This document shows positions 1 to 10,999 of a stretch of DNA of 64,000 nt, piece by piece. The position numbers were made by a program, and so were the translations under genes. This DNA comes from Chelydra serpentina. Its lineage: Eukaryota; Chordata; Testudines; Chelydridae. Position 1 is the first letter of the stretch, and each line of letters starts with the position of its first letter. The stretch is taken from contig JBAIAC010000027.1 in the NCBI GenBank assembly GCA_037349315.1, positions 1,054,001 through 1,118,000 on the forward strand, in the 5' to 3' direction. The notes beneath the pieces are model-generated. The model was not told where the DNA came from and made no database searches. It was given only the letters and a program-made list of their open reading frames with translations.

Positions 1-196
1 CAAACAGGGCTGCCAAATCTGAATTGTAAACAAGGGAACCTGAGCCATCAGCGTGGTACCCACAAGCCTGTTGATCAAATATAGTTCTAGTCTCAGTGGG
101 GCAGCAGTGCGGGATGCTCTACTTGAATTGTCTCCACTATGGAATTGACACCTAGGGTGGAATAAGGTTTGTATAACCCTGTTCTTCTCCTCGTAG

Positions 197-1132
197 GAAC
201 TGAACCGGTACGGGACTCTAGCTGATTTGGGAAGGCAAGGTGAGTTTTATCACACTGCCTGTTTCTTCCTGTGTTATGCCCAGCAGGCAGAAGGCAATTG
301 ATTTAATTTTCACAATTGGCTATCTACTCGTCCTCAAAGACAAAGCAGCCCCACCCCTCTCTGATTAGCAGGCTGTGTTTCACTAGGTGGGTTTAATTTG
401 AAATAAAGGACGGTCCCTATTTATACATTAAATAACTACAGGGGATGTCAGAGTTTGAAGGACTTTGAAAAAGTCTAAAGAAGAGAGAGTCTGACCAGTG
501 AAACTTTCTGTTTCCAGCTTGCTTCTCTCTGGCTCATGCTGTCCCCTTGCTGCAGTTTGCAGGCCCAGCAATGTAGGCAGAGGGTGAATTTGTTAGTGTT
601 TTAAATCAAAATTGCTTCTTCAGAAGAGGCGGGTTTATTCTTGAGGATTTTTCCATCTGAACAATGGGCAAGGTACTATAGCTCACCGCAAGCCCTCTTA
701 CGTTGCATGCTAATGACAAACAGCTTTTATCTGCAAATGCTTTTGCTGACATCTCTCCTCCCTCCCTTCCATCCCCAGTTAGGTCCATGAAAGCCGTGGT
801 CATCACCATATTCAACTTCATTGTCACAGTGGTGGCTGCATTTGCCTGCACATACCTAGGCAGCCAGTACATCTTCACAGAAATGGCAGCGGTGAGTGTG
901 AGCTGGAACTTCCCAGTTTCCATGTTTGTTTTTTCCATCCTGAACCTCCTTTGGCGTGTTCACAGCACATTGGAAGGAACTGGCAGGAATGCTCCAGCAG
1001 CGTCACTTAAACCTCCTTTATTTCTTGTCCCCCCAGCGTGTGCTGTCGGCTGTGATCGTGGCCTCAGTGGTGGGCTTGGCTGAACTGTATGTGATGGTCC
1101 GGACCATGGAAGGGGAGCTTGGAGGATTGTAG
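197..1132 (+). CDS. TMEM199: TMEM199 (VMA12-like V-ATPase assembly factor), 3' exons only
   Basis: Three consecutive coding exons are visible: 197-239, 779-891 and 1037-1132 (stop TAG 1130-1132), each bounded by AG and GT and joining in frame. The product ends with a Thr-Leu-Ala-Asp-Leu-Gly segment, then a first membrane helix ([12 protein letters not shown]), a short loop with [11 protein letters not shown], a second helix ([15 protein letters not shown]) and a short acidic tail. This matches the C-terminal half of TMEM199, the animal counterpart of yeast Vma12, an ER/ERGIC two-pass protein needed to assemble the V0 sector of the proton pump. The 5' exons lie before the window. Neighbouring SEBOX and VTN agree with the conserved locus. 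The identification rests on recalled family sequence and synteny. Confidence 0.93.
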
Positions 1133-1446
1133 TCAGGAGGCTTTCACTTAGACTGTGATCCTTACGCTGGAGGTCTTTTCTTCCCCTGTGGGTTATTAAT
1201 TTGTCCACAGGTATGTTTGGCTTTGGTCCATTGAGTCCCTGTGGCTACTGCAGTTTCCTCACACCATGTCCCTTATGCCTGCCACGTTTGAAATGAATCA
1301 CCAGATGCACTGAATGGGGACCTTGTGGCATGGAACAGAAGAGTCAGCAGCAATGGGAGTTTTCAAATCCATGAATGGCACAGGAAGAAGTGAGGGGCTT
1401 ATTGCTTCCACATCTTCTAGCTCTCACGTTGCTGTCCCTTGTTCAA

Positions 1447-1452
1447 AATAAA
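1447..1452 (+). terminator. Poly(A) signal of TMEM199
   Basis: An AATAAA hexamer lies about 315 bp after the TMEM199 stop, followed by a GT-rich stretch (ggttgtgtgtg), as expected of a cleavage site near 1470. It implies a 3'UTR of about 330 bp. Confidence 0.7.
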
Positions 1453-1829
1453 TGGGTTGTGTGTGCATTAGAATGACCTTCCTCCTGCCCCAAGCTGAGT
1501 CCTAGGGCGGCGATGAGCCTGGGGTGTCTCTGCCCTCTTTATCCCAAACCCGGCTCCGTTGCATCTACAGAAGCCATTACTCTGGGTTTCTTTCATGCTC
1601 TTCACATTCCTGCCTGGTGCACGAGCCAGGCTGCTTTAGGGTAGAGCAGTTTGTGCAGGGCACAAGCACTGCCTGCTCTTGACTGAAGCAGTGGGTGCCT
1701 GACCCAGGCCCTGTGCTCATGGCCGTGCGTTTTCTCCCTCATGCAGACAGCTGCTCCCCAGGAGAACGAGGGCACCTAAGCCCACCCTGGGAAATTTCCT
1801 CACTCAAAGGTGTTGCAGCCAGTGCAGGG

Positions 1830-4060
1830 AATTCTTTCTGTTAAGATGAGGTCTAACAGAGAAACTGACCGCAGCACTAAACATTTATGATATCTTAGAT
1901 ACAAGTGATTATGACTTATGTGCAGTCCGAATAAAGTCTAGACCAGTAATATAGATACGTATGCTACTTTAATAAGGCCGGTTTCACAAAGCTGATAACA
2001 GTTGACCCAAATAAGCTGGGAGGGATGATCTAAGCAGAAAAATTTAAATTATCATTGGGAAACATTTAAGAACACCTTACTAGATGCCCAGAAAGATGCA
2101 AGCAAGGAAGAAGGACGTACTGGTTAAAAACTGACTTTGTTTAGAGGGGAAAGGAAGGCAGCTATAAAAAAAATGTGTAACAAATGAAAGAAAGGGGGGA
2201 GTAGATAGGGACAAGTCACAAGTTGGAAATTATAGAAAATGTATAAGGGAAGCAAATGGACACGAGAAATCGATAGCCAGCAGAATTAAGAAGGAGTTTT
2301 AAAAATATATTCGGAACAAAAGCAATCGTGACAATGGAATTGGTCCATTACTAGCTGGAAATGGTAGAGTCATCAGAAAAGGCAGAAGTGTTCAATAAAT
2401 ATCTCTGTTCTGTATTTAGGGAAAGACAGGTTATATCATCTCATCATATGGTTACAACTCCAGTCCACTAGTATCTCTGGAGGATGTTAACAGAAGCTAG
2501 TGAAGTTAGGCTGGCTGAGGAGCTCACTGGACCATGAATGTTGGTTCTCAGTAAGTCCTGGAGCGCTGGGAAAGTTCCAGGAGACCGGAAGAAAGCTCCT
2601 GTTGTGCCCATATTTTAAAAGGGTGAACAGGATGCCCATGTCATTAGAGGCCTGTCAGCCCAACACTGAACCTAGGGAAGATAATGGAGCCGATGATACA
2701 GGATTCAATTAATAACTAATTAAAGGAGTGTAATGTCATTAATGCAAATCATCATGGGTTTCTGGAAAAGAGATGCTGTCAAACTAACTAGTATCTCATT
2801 GAAAAAATATCTGGCTGATAAAGGACATAATGTACTTGGACTTTCAGAAAGCCTTTGACAAGGTCCCTCACCAAAGGCTCTTAAGCAAACTAAGCAGTGA
2901 TGGGACAAGAGGGAAGGTTCTCTCCTGGGTCAGTAACTGGTTCAAAAATAGGAAACAGAGTAGGAATAAATGGTTAGTTTTCACAATGGAAAAAGGTAAT
3001 CCATGGCTATACTGGGACCAGGGCTTGTCAGCATATTTATAAGTGACCTGGAAAACTCTGTGAACAGTGAGGTGGTTATCTGCAGATGTTTCCATCTTGA
3101 GTAGTTCAGTGTCAAGTCCAAAGCAGACTGTGAAGAGTTACAAAGGGATCTTACTAAACTGGGCGACTGGGCAACAAAATGGCAGATGAAATTCAATGAT
3201 GATAAATGCAAAGTAATGCACATTGGAAAAAATAGTCCCAACTATGCATATAAAATGATGGGTTTTAAATTACCTATTACCACTTAAGAAAGATCTTGGA
3301 GTCATTGTGGATAGTTCTCTGAAAACATCTCGTCAATATGCAGCAGCAGACAAAAAAGCTAACAATGTTAGAAACCATTAGGAAAGGAATAGATGATATC
3401 ACAATGCCACTATATAAATCCATGGTACTCCCACACCTTAAATAATGCATGCCGTTCTGGTTGCCCCCTCTCAAGATATATTAATTGGCAAAGGGACAGA
3501 GCTTGGCAACAAGAATGACTAGGGGTATGGAACAACTTCCATATGAGGAGAGATTAAAAAGACTAGGAATGTTCATCTAGAAAAGAGATGACTAACTGGG
3601 GGAAGGGATATGATAGAGGTCTATAAAATCACGACTGGTGTGGAGAAAGTGAATAAGGAAGTTTTATCTACCCTTTTACATAATACAAGATCCAGGCTCA
3701 CCCAATGAAATTAACAGGCAGCAGGTTTAAAACAAACAAAAGGAAGTATTTCTTCGCACGATGCACAGTCAACCTGTAGAACTCATTGCCAGGGGATGTT
3801 GTGAATGCCAAAAGTATAAGACTGATCCTTCATGAACTTGTCTAATTCTATCAATGGCCATTAGCCAAAATGGGCAGGGACACAACCCCCTAAATTGGGT
3901 GCCCCTAAACTGCCAGGTGCTGGGACTGGAGAGCAGGGGATAGATCACTCAAAATTGCCCTGTTCTGCTCCTTGCATCTGGCACTGGCCACTGTCCGACA
4001 CAGGCTACTGGGCTAGATGGACCATTGGTCTGACTCATGGGCCTGTCCTAGACTACGGAA
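1830..4060 (+). mobile_element. Decayed CR1 LINE, sense orientation
   Basis: Reads as an old Chicken-Repeat-1 type non-LTR retrotransposon. A reverse-transcriptase block is recognisable at 2829-2960 (YLDFQKAFDKVPHQRLL, then a conserved SWV.NW...R motif). The C-terminal part at 3525-3650 has remnants of the 'ERLKRLGLF' and 'IEVYKI' blocks. The frame is broken by many stops and indels, so it is a fossil, not a gene. The end near 4060 reads as the usual CR1 3' tail (GGGCTAGATGGACCATTGGT). The limits are approximate. Confidence 0.85.
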
Positions 4061-4888
4061 TGTTGTTTCACCTATTTTCCTGTGTCTCCAATGTGAATTG
4101 AGCCAGGTCAAACCTCAGAGAACAACAAAAAGTACATCTTCATCAAAGGTAAACAAAGCCATTGAGATAAAGGAGGGGGCGGGAAGAGAGACTGATTAAC
4201 AGTCACAACTGGGGTGGAGCCTGCACCCCCAGGAAGCCTTCCTGGCTCTTGAAATGGAGATCATAGATTTTGGAAAATAGAAGCAGAAACAAAACCATTT
4301 TGGCATCCATCACAGTGGGGACACGAGGCCAGAGCTCTCAATCTGAGAAAGGGGGATCCTTCAGCCAAGGGGCTTACAGGGTCTGGGAATTCTCTATGGT
4401 GAGAAACCTGCTTAGACAAAGATTGTAAATTGCTGACATTCCGAAGCGTGTTTTACTTGTAACCAACCTGTGTTTTCTATTATTCTCTCTTAAACCTACC
4501 TTCTTTGTTAATAACTTTGTCCTTGTGTTACTACAAAGTCATGCCAGGGCCGGCCAGGGAAGTGAAGTGTGGATCTTCAGCTGAACCACCAGGCTGGAGA
4601 GCACTTTGTCTCTTTGGAGGCAGCAAACGTAACTTCTGGGGGGGGTCCAGCGAGAGGGACCAGACACTGCAATGGAGACCTTTTGGGGGCGACTCAGAGC
4701 ACGAAGGGCTGCTGGTGTCCCCCTGCAAGGCTGGTGGAAGCCAGGATGAGGCCACTGTGCTGTGAACATGCTGCTGGTGTCGGGGCTCGGAGTCAAACCT
4801 GCACAGCACAGATGCACCCAGGCTTCCAGGGCAGGCAGAGAGACAGCCCCTTACTGGTCCGGGTGAAACCCCAGAGACACATGCGGGA
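4060..4888. other. Intergenic, no gene recognised
   Basis: There is no conserved coding segment. The stretch at 4440-4545 (AT-rich, with short Pyr runs and TTACTACAAAG) resembles degenerate retroviral LTR sequence of reptiles, but no ends or target duplication could be defined. Open frames here overlap on both strands and lack splice or homology support. Confidence 0.4.
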
Positions 4889-5545
4889 GTGCTAAATAAT
4901 GAAGAGGACAAGTCACTGATTCAGAGTGATCTAGATCACTTGGTAAACTGGGTGCAAGCAAACACTGTTATAATGAGGCTAAATGTAAATGTACACATTG
5001 GGAACAAAGACAGTGGGCTGTACTTACAGGCTGGGGGACTCTCGAAAGGATTTGGGAGTCGTGGCATGGGGGATACTCAGCTGAACATGAGCTCCCACTG
5101 TGATGCTGTGGCTAAAGGAGCTAATGCGACCCTGGGATGTATAAACAGGGGAACCTTAAGTAAGAGTAGAGAGGTTATTTTACCTCTGTATGGCACTGAT
5201 GTAACCGCTGCTGGAATCCTGTGCCCTGTTCTGATGCCCACAACTCAAGAAGGATGTTGATAGAGTGGAGAGGGGTCAGAGAAGAGCCACAAGAATGATT
5301 AAAGGATTAGAAAACCTGCCATAGAGTGACAGAGCTCGAGCTATTGAGATTAACAAAGAGAAGGTTCACAGTCTGTAAGTATCTACATAGGGAACAAGTA
5401 TTTAACAATGGGCTCGTCAGTCTAGCAGAGAAAGTTCTAACCTGATCCAGTCGTTGGAAGTTGAAGTGAGACAACTCCATACTGGAAATAAGGTAAATTT
5501 CCAATTGTGAGAGTAATTAACCATTGGAACAACTTAGACTCAGAC
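4889..5545 (+). mobile_element. CR1 LINE fragment, sense, 3' portion
   Basis: The open stretch at 4889-5255 and the sequence after it carry the CR1 ORF2 C-terminal landmarks: ...DLDHLVNWVQAN, an 'NVHIG' block, 'GLGSR..GDTQL', and 'VERGQRRATRMIKGLENL' just after it at about 5260-5320. Internal stops and frameshifts show decay. The next fragment is in the opposite orientation, so two insertions abut. Confidence 0.8.
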
Positions 5546-6500
5546 TTTAAGGCCCGAAGGCAGCAGCGTGATCATCTAGTCTGACCTGCACACCCCAGGC
5601 CACAGAACCTCACCCACCCACTCCTGGAACAGACCCGAACCTCTGGCTGTGTTACTGACATCTTCAAATCATGATTTACAAGCGTTCAAGTTACAGAGAA
5701 TCCACCATTTACTCTAGTTCAACCCAGCAAGTGACCCGTGCCCCATGCTGCACAGGAAAGTGAAACTCCTCGCCCCCAAGGGTCTCCGCTAACCTGATCT
5801 GGGTGAAAAATCCTTCCCACCCCCAATGATGGCGAACAGTTAGACCCTGAGCACGTCATCCAGAGAACGCTCTGTAGTAACTTGGAGCCCTCCCCATGTA
5901 GTGCCCCGTCTCTGGCCACTGGGGATATTTGCTACTAACACTCCTAGATGGGCCACGTGCCATTGTAGGCAGTCCCATCAGACCAGCCTAGCTCGGTCTG
6001 GAAGCCAGTTAGGGTTTTTGCCCCCACTGCCCCCCTTGGAAGGCTGCTCCAGAACTTCACTCCTCTGATGGTTAGAAACCTTCATCTAATTTCAAGCCTA
6101 CATTTGTTGATGGCCAGTTTATATCCATGTGTTCTTGTGTCCACATTGGCACTTAACTTAGATAACTCCTCTCCCTCCCTGGTATTTATCCCTCTGATGT
6201 ATTTATAGAGAGCAATGATAGCTCCCCTCAGCCTCCGTTTGCTCAGGCTAAACCAGCCAAGCTCCCCGAGTCTCCTCTCTTAAAGTAGGGTTTCCATTCC
6301 TCAGATCATCCTTCTTTCTGCACCTCTTCCAGTTTGAATTCGTCTTAAACATGGGAGACCAGAGCTGCGCACCCTGTTCCAGATGAGGTCTCCCCAGTGC
6401 CTAGTATAATGGCAATAACCCCTCCCTGTCTCTCCTGGGAATACCTGGCCTGACACATCCTAGGACTGCATTAGCCTTTTTCACAGCCGCATCACATGGC
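5546..6500 (-). mobile_element. CR1 LINE 3' fragment, antisense
   Basis: The + strand reads the reverse complement of a CR1 3' end: 'GATCATCTAGTCTGACCTGC', '...GTTACAGAGAATCCACCATTTA', then 'CTCCTCTCTTAAAGTAGG' and 'AACATGGGAGACCAGAGCTG'. No intact frame is present. The 3' end of the element is at the low-coordinate side. Confidence 0.8.
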
Positions 6501-9290
6501 TTTCATCCTGTGATCAGCCAACACCCGCAGGCCTTGCACCTGCTCCAAGGGGCGTGGGGGAGTCTCCATCACTGACAAGCCTTAACTCAAGATGATGTTT
6601 TTCTAACAGCTCTGCTCTAGGAATTATTTGGGGCAGTTCTCTGGCCCGTGCTATCCAGGGGGTCAGCTTTCATGATCACCATGGCCCCGCCTGGCCTTGG
6701 AATCTGAGCTCCCCTCACCTCTGGGGGCTCTGTTCAGCCCCACTTCCTGGCAGTGGAGGGGGGCTAATGCAGCATGTGCCACAGGGGCAGAGACGCCTCC
6801 CTTGCTTTGTCATTCCACCATCCCCGTGGGGAGCGAGCGGAGCCACCTCAACCCTGTAACCAGGAAAAAGGGCAAGCGCCTTAGAATCCAAGCCCAGGGG
6901 GTTCTGCCATGCCCAGCAATACAACAAATGCTGTTGTAACTGCTGGCTCTGGGGCGATGGTAATACTGGGTTTGCCTCTAAGCACCTCTTGAGCAGCTGT
7001 TTGCATCTCTCCAACTGCTTGGATCCTCACCCAGCCCAGTCAATACAAACCCTGCGTCTATAAAAGGCATGTGACCTATTGCTGTGCACTCCCAAGCCAG
7101 AGGCAGTGACTGAGCGGGGTGCTGGATCTCAGACTCCCTCTTACCCTGGTCTAGGGAAGATTCACCCAGATTCTCACCCCCCCTTTGCCTAAATCCACCA
7201 TAAGTAGAACCTGACTTCAGGGTGAGCCGCCCTCCTGCTTCCATCTGTCCCACCGCAGAGGTGCACTTACCTTCTTAGCATCCGATTCAGCTGGGGCCTC
7301 AGTTTCTCCATTGGTTGGGTGGTTTCGTTCTCCGGCTGACCCCAGATCGCCCCCTCCCAGGCTAATCCGAGACAATCCACAAGGAGGAAAATCAAACTCC
7401 CTGAGCTACAGCTCGCGCTCGGGGGCTGGACAAACCCCCAGTAATTCACCACTCTGAGCAGGGCTGGCGCCACGATGGCCCTTGACCCCCTTCCCCTTGG
7501 AGAGAGGCGAGGCGAGCTGAGCCCGCCCCTGGTCACCACCTTGGCAGAGCACATACCCGCAAATCCTAACCACCTCCCTGACCTGCCCAGCCTGAGGGAA
7601 ATGGGCCTTCTTATACCCAGCATGCTTTGCGAGCAGCTTACAGGTCCCAGAATCCCTCGGTGTTTGGCAAAGAACAAGTCACAGGAGCAAGCTGAACTCT
7701 GACCCTTCTAACTCCTGCCCCCCCGCCACAGCCACTGTGTCACGGGGGGGCCCCGGCTTCTATTTCAGGTGGATCTTTGGGGGTTTCTTCTCCTGCCTTT
7801 ACAAAAGCACCTAGAATTGCAAGTGCAGCTCTGGAAGCGGATCCCCTCCCTCACTGCGACTTCCCAGCCCCACGTTTGAAAGTCACCACCACTGGACAGA
7901 GGCCTCAGTAGTGTGACTTGGTGGGAAGCAAGGCAGGGCCAGGTGCCAACTGCGTCGGTTCCTGGGAGCTGGATCCTGTGTCAGGGGATGTGATGGGCTT
8001 TGGGAGATTTGAAATGACAAATTAAGCTTTTGAAAGGTGACTTGCCAGGCAGCTGGGCGGTGAAACCCCTGTAAGATCCCAACTCAGTGCAAACACGGCG
8101 CCAGAGATGCTCAGCGTAGAGAAGAATCACGTCCTCGTTCTCTTAGGGTGCAGGATCATTCCCATCAACTTCAACAGTGCAGGACCCAGTCCTCAGCTGC
8201 CAAGCTGTGAGTCCAGGGTTCTGTGTGTCCCCAGCACCACAAACACGTAAGCCCAGTAAGACATTCAGCTCAGAGACCAGCGATGCCACCCACTGCTGCA
8301 GGAGAGACAACTACTGGTGTCTGGCGGAGCGGCTTGCAATCCTGGCTGCTCCGCGTAAGGGCCCCAGCTCCTGGAATCCGGGGATTAGGGAGAATCCCGG
8401 CTGCCACTGAAAGCAAAGCTAAGTGGAGTCTCTAGCCCTCGCAGGTGCAAAGCTTGAAAACGTGACCCAAGTGCTCCCCGAAGACTCAGAAACCCAACCC
8501 AAAGACGGTTGGGGAGGGGCTGGCAGAAACAGCCGCCCTGCACCCAGAGATCAGACACAGCAGGGCCCTGCGGCGATACAGGGTGTCAGAGAGTCTGGTG
8601 GCCCCTCTCCCCATGCTCCCCTCTGCAGTTACTGGCAGGCAAAGAGAAGGGGGCTCCCAGGCACAAGCCCCCATGCGGGGAACTTCTGCTGCAGCAGGGG
8701 GGGCTGGAAGGGAACCTGCCCTGCAGGCCGCGCTGCACACAGCAGGCTGGATTTACGGCTGAGCATGGGGAACCAGCACCTGCCCTACTGGGGCAGGCCT
8801 GAGCCGTGACACCATCTCCCCAGTGCTGGGGGTCCTCCCCCTCCACTGCAGCTCCCGGAGGCCCAGCTTGGCCAGGGAGGGGCTAGCAGGTGGGCAGCGT
8901 GCCAGGAGCTAACAATGTTGATTAATGTTCTGATGTCTGCTAAGCCCCTTCTGAAAACACGCTTTAATATTTCGGAGATGTGCAAATCTAGTCTGTAACC
9001 TGGAAATGTTACATGGCGCCAGGATTAGGCAATGTAGATAAAGTCCATGGCGGCCCGGCCACAATCATTTGCAAATACAGCCTGAGATTAAGGTATTTTT
9101 TTGAAAGATTAGTTGGCATTACCGCTGATTGTGATATGCAGGAGTGCTGAGCCCCGCGTCGCCAGCCCGCTGCACAGACCTGCATTTAGGATATTGGATG
9201 CTATTGCAAAGATCTTAAGGAGTCAGTGCAATAATACTTCCGATCTAATGAAACGAGGGCGCTAAGCTGGGGAGGGGGCGCGGCCCCACG
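6500..9290. other. TMEM199-SEBOX intergenic interval
   Basis: No exon supported by splice signals plus a recognisable domain was found. 6500-8880 is moderately GC-rich unique-looking sequence with no assignment. The AT-rich island at 8910-9250 is listed separately. Overlapping open frames at 8423-8846 are on both strands and are explained by GC composition. Confidence 0.5.
8910..9250. promoter_or_regulatory. Candidate conserved regulatory island downstream of SEBOX
   Basis: A 340-bp AT-rich block sits inside GC-rich surroundings and is dense in developmental-factor motifs: GATTAATG at 8920, GATTAGG at 9023, an octamer-like palindrome ATTTGCAAAT at 9067-9076, GATTAAGG at 9087 and further GATTA/GATTG words to 9135. 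It has no coding potential and no repeat signature that I recognise. It lies beyond the predicted SEBOX poly(A) signal. A function as an enhancer is inference from composition and motif density only. Confidence 0.35.
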
Positions 9291-9296
9291 TTTATT
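9291..9296 (-). terminator. Poly(A) signal of SEBOX
   Basis: TTTATT on the + strand is AATAAA on the SEBOX strand, about 425 bp past the SEBOX stop codon. It is the first such hexamer downstream and would give a compact 3'UTR. Confidence 0.5.
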
Positions 9297-9721
9297 ATTG
9301 GTACCGAATTGCTTTGGAAGCGCACACCCAAGAAAGCCAAGATCCAGAGGTCACCCCCTCCCCGCACACACCCCAGGGGCAGAGCCTCCCTCCAGATTAA
9401 CTCAGCCAGGTACCACCGCAGGGGTGGAGACACGTAACCCCACGTGTCCTGGGGCAGCCCAGAGACCCCAGGGCCCAGCTGTTATTCAGGCTGGCGTTTG
9501 TTCCAGTTCCCAGGGGTTCTGGAGTGGGGGTGGGGAGCCTGGTGGAGGGGAGCCGACAGAGCTAAGGGCCGTCTCCAGGTGGGCAGCTGCTCCTCCCATG
9601 GCAGCCTGGCCTCGGCAGCTGGGTTTGCCCCCATGTCCGTGGGCAGCAGTTTCCCGCTGGCACCGCGGGTCCCAATGCCCGGCCCAGAGCCCTGCAGCAG
9701 CCGGCCGGGCCGGGGCCAGGC

Positions 9722-10958
9722 CTAGGCCTCGCCCAGGTTGGTGACAATGGCGGCGTTGTAGATGAGGTCGGAGATGTACCCGAGGGAGGTCTGCGCAGGG
9801 AACACGTCCCAGTAGGAGAGCCCCTCGCCCGCCGTGGGCTCCGTTCCCTGCGCCCCTGCCTGGCCGGGGGCGGCCCCAGGCCACTGGGCTCCCGCCTGGC
9901 TGCAGGGGGGCTGGCAGCTGGGCTCCCCCAGGAGCTGCCCCTGGAAGGCGGAGACCAGGCCGGGCAGCGCTGGGCCCGGGCACTGGGGCAGGAGGGAGCT
10001 GCCCTGGGGCGGCGGGGCGCAGGCGGGGGGCGGTTTGCTGGCCAGAGCCCTCCGGCCTCTCGGCTGCTCCAGCTTCCCGCTCTTGATCCTCCGGGCGCGG
10101 CGGTTCTGGAACCAGACCTGGGGAGAGAAGGGCCGTGAGGGACTCGCCTGCCCCGGGCCCCCCCCGCCCCACGGCGGCGCCCCCCGACGGAGCCCCAGGG
10201 GCTCCCCCACCCCCGCCCCGGCTCACCTGGATCTTGGCCTCGGGTAGCCGGGTGAGCTCGGCCAGGCGCTCGCGGGTGCCGATGTCGGGGTAGGGCAGCG
10301 CGGCGAACACCCGCTCCAGCTCGCCCAGCTGCCCCCGGCTGAACGTGGTTCGCTTCCTCCGCCGGGGCCCCGCGGGGCAGCGCCCGGCGTCCCGCTCCGG
10401 CTTCGGGCGGCTCCCTGCGGGCGGGGAGACAGAGCTCAGCCCCCGGCGCCGCTCCCCTCCCCGGCCCCCGGGACCCTCCCCCCGGCTGCCCCTGTCCCGG
10501 CCCCCGGGACCTTCCCCCTGGCCCCGCTCCCCGCTCCGGTCCCCCGGGACCTTCCCCCCGGCCCCGCTCCCCGCCCGGGGCCTCGGGACCCTCCCCCCGG
10601 CCCTGGCCCCGCTCCGGGATCGTTCCCCCGGCCCTAGGCTGCCCCTGTCCCGGGACCCTCCCACAGGCCCCACCCCGGCCCCCCGAGCGTCCCCCGGCCC
10701 CGGACTCGCTCCCCGCCCCTGACCCCCGGGACCCTCCCCCCGGCCCCCGCTCCCCGCCCCGCTCCGGGATCCTTCCCCCCCCCCCCCCCCCAGTGGCGGC
10801 GCTCTCTGCTCTGGGCACCGACCTGCTCGGGGCTCGGGCCGGCGGGCCAGGGGGGTGCCCCGGGCGGGCGGCGGGCAGCGGCTGGGGTTCCCGTCGGGGA
10901 AGAAGAGGCGCGGGCTGAGGAAGCGGCGCGGGCCGGGTGCGGGGCCAGCGCCGCTCAT
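9722..10958 (-). CDS. SEBOX: SEBOX homeobox transcription factor
   Basis: Three exons on the minus strand: 10958-10823, 10414-10227 and 10117-9722 (136, 188 and 396 nt; frame closes, 239 aa). The N-terminus is Pro/Arg-rich. The paired-type homeodomain starts at RRRKRTTFS, continues [13 protein letters not shown], and its recognition helix [12 protein letters not shown] spans the exon 2/3 junction, with Gln50 and Asn51 intact. The C-terminus ends in a conserved [17 protein letters not shown] tail. SEBOX acts in oocyte maturation and early lineage specification in mammals; it is a nuclear DNA-binding protein. It sits between TMEM199 and VTN as in mammals. The human protein is shorter (about 190 aa) and, as I recall, has a divergent recognition helix. 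The start is the first ATG in frame with the exon 1 donor. Confidence 0.9.
10420..10822. repeat. C-rich minisatellite in SEBOX intron 1
   Basis: The 408-bp intron (10415-10822) is built from imperfect repeats of a CCCGGGACCCTCCCCCCGGC-type unit and ends in a run of 14 C residues near 10787. The minus strand is G-rich with many GGG runs, so G-quadruplex formation is possible. The large open frames in this interval on both strands reflect the biased composition. Confidence 0.75.
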
Positions 10959-10999
10959 TCTCCTGCCGGGGTCCCTGCGCCCCTTTCGGTCCCGTCCCG

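Noticed and set aside
2830..3042. Small frame with a DFQKAFDKVPH motif as a coding gene
   Set aside because: It is the RT fragment of an old CR1 element with stops on both sides.
9562..10818. 418-codon minus-strand frame overlapping SEBOX
   Set aside because: It is an out-of-frame reading of a C/G-rich intron and exons; the homeodomain is in the other frame with proper splice sites.
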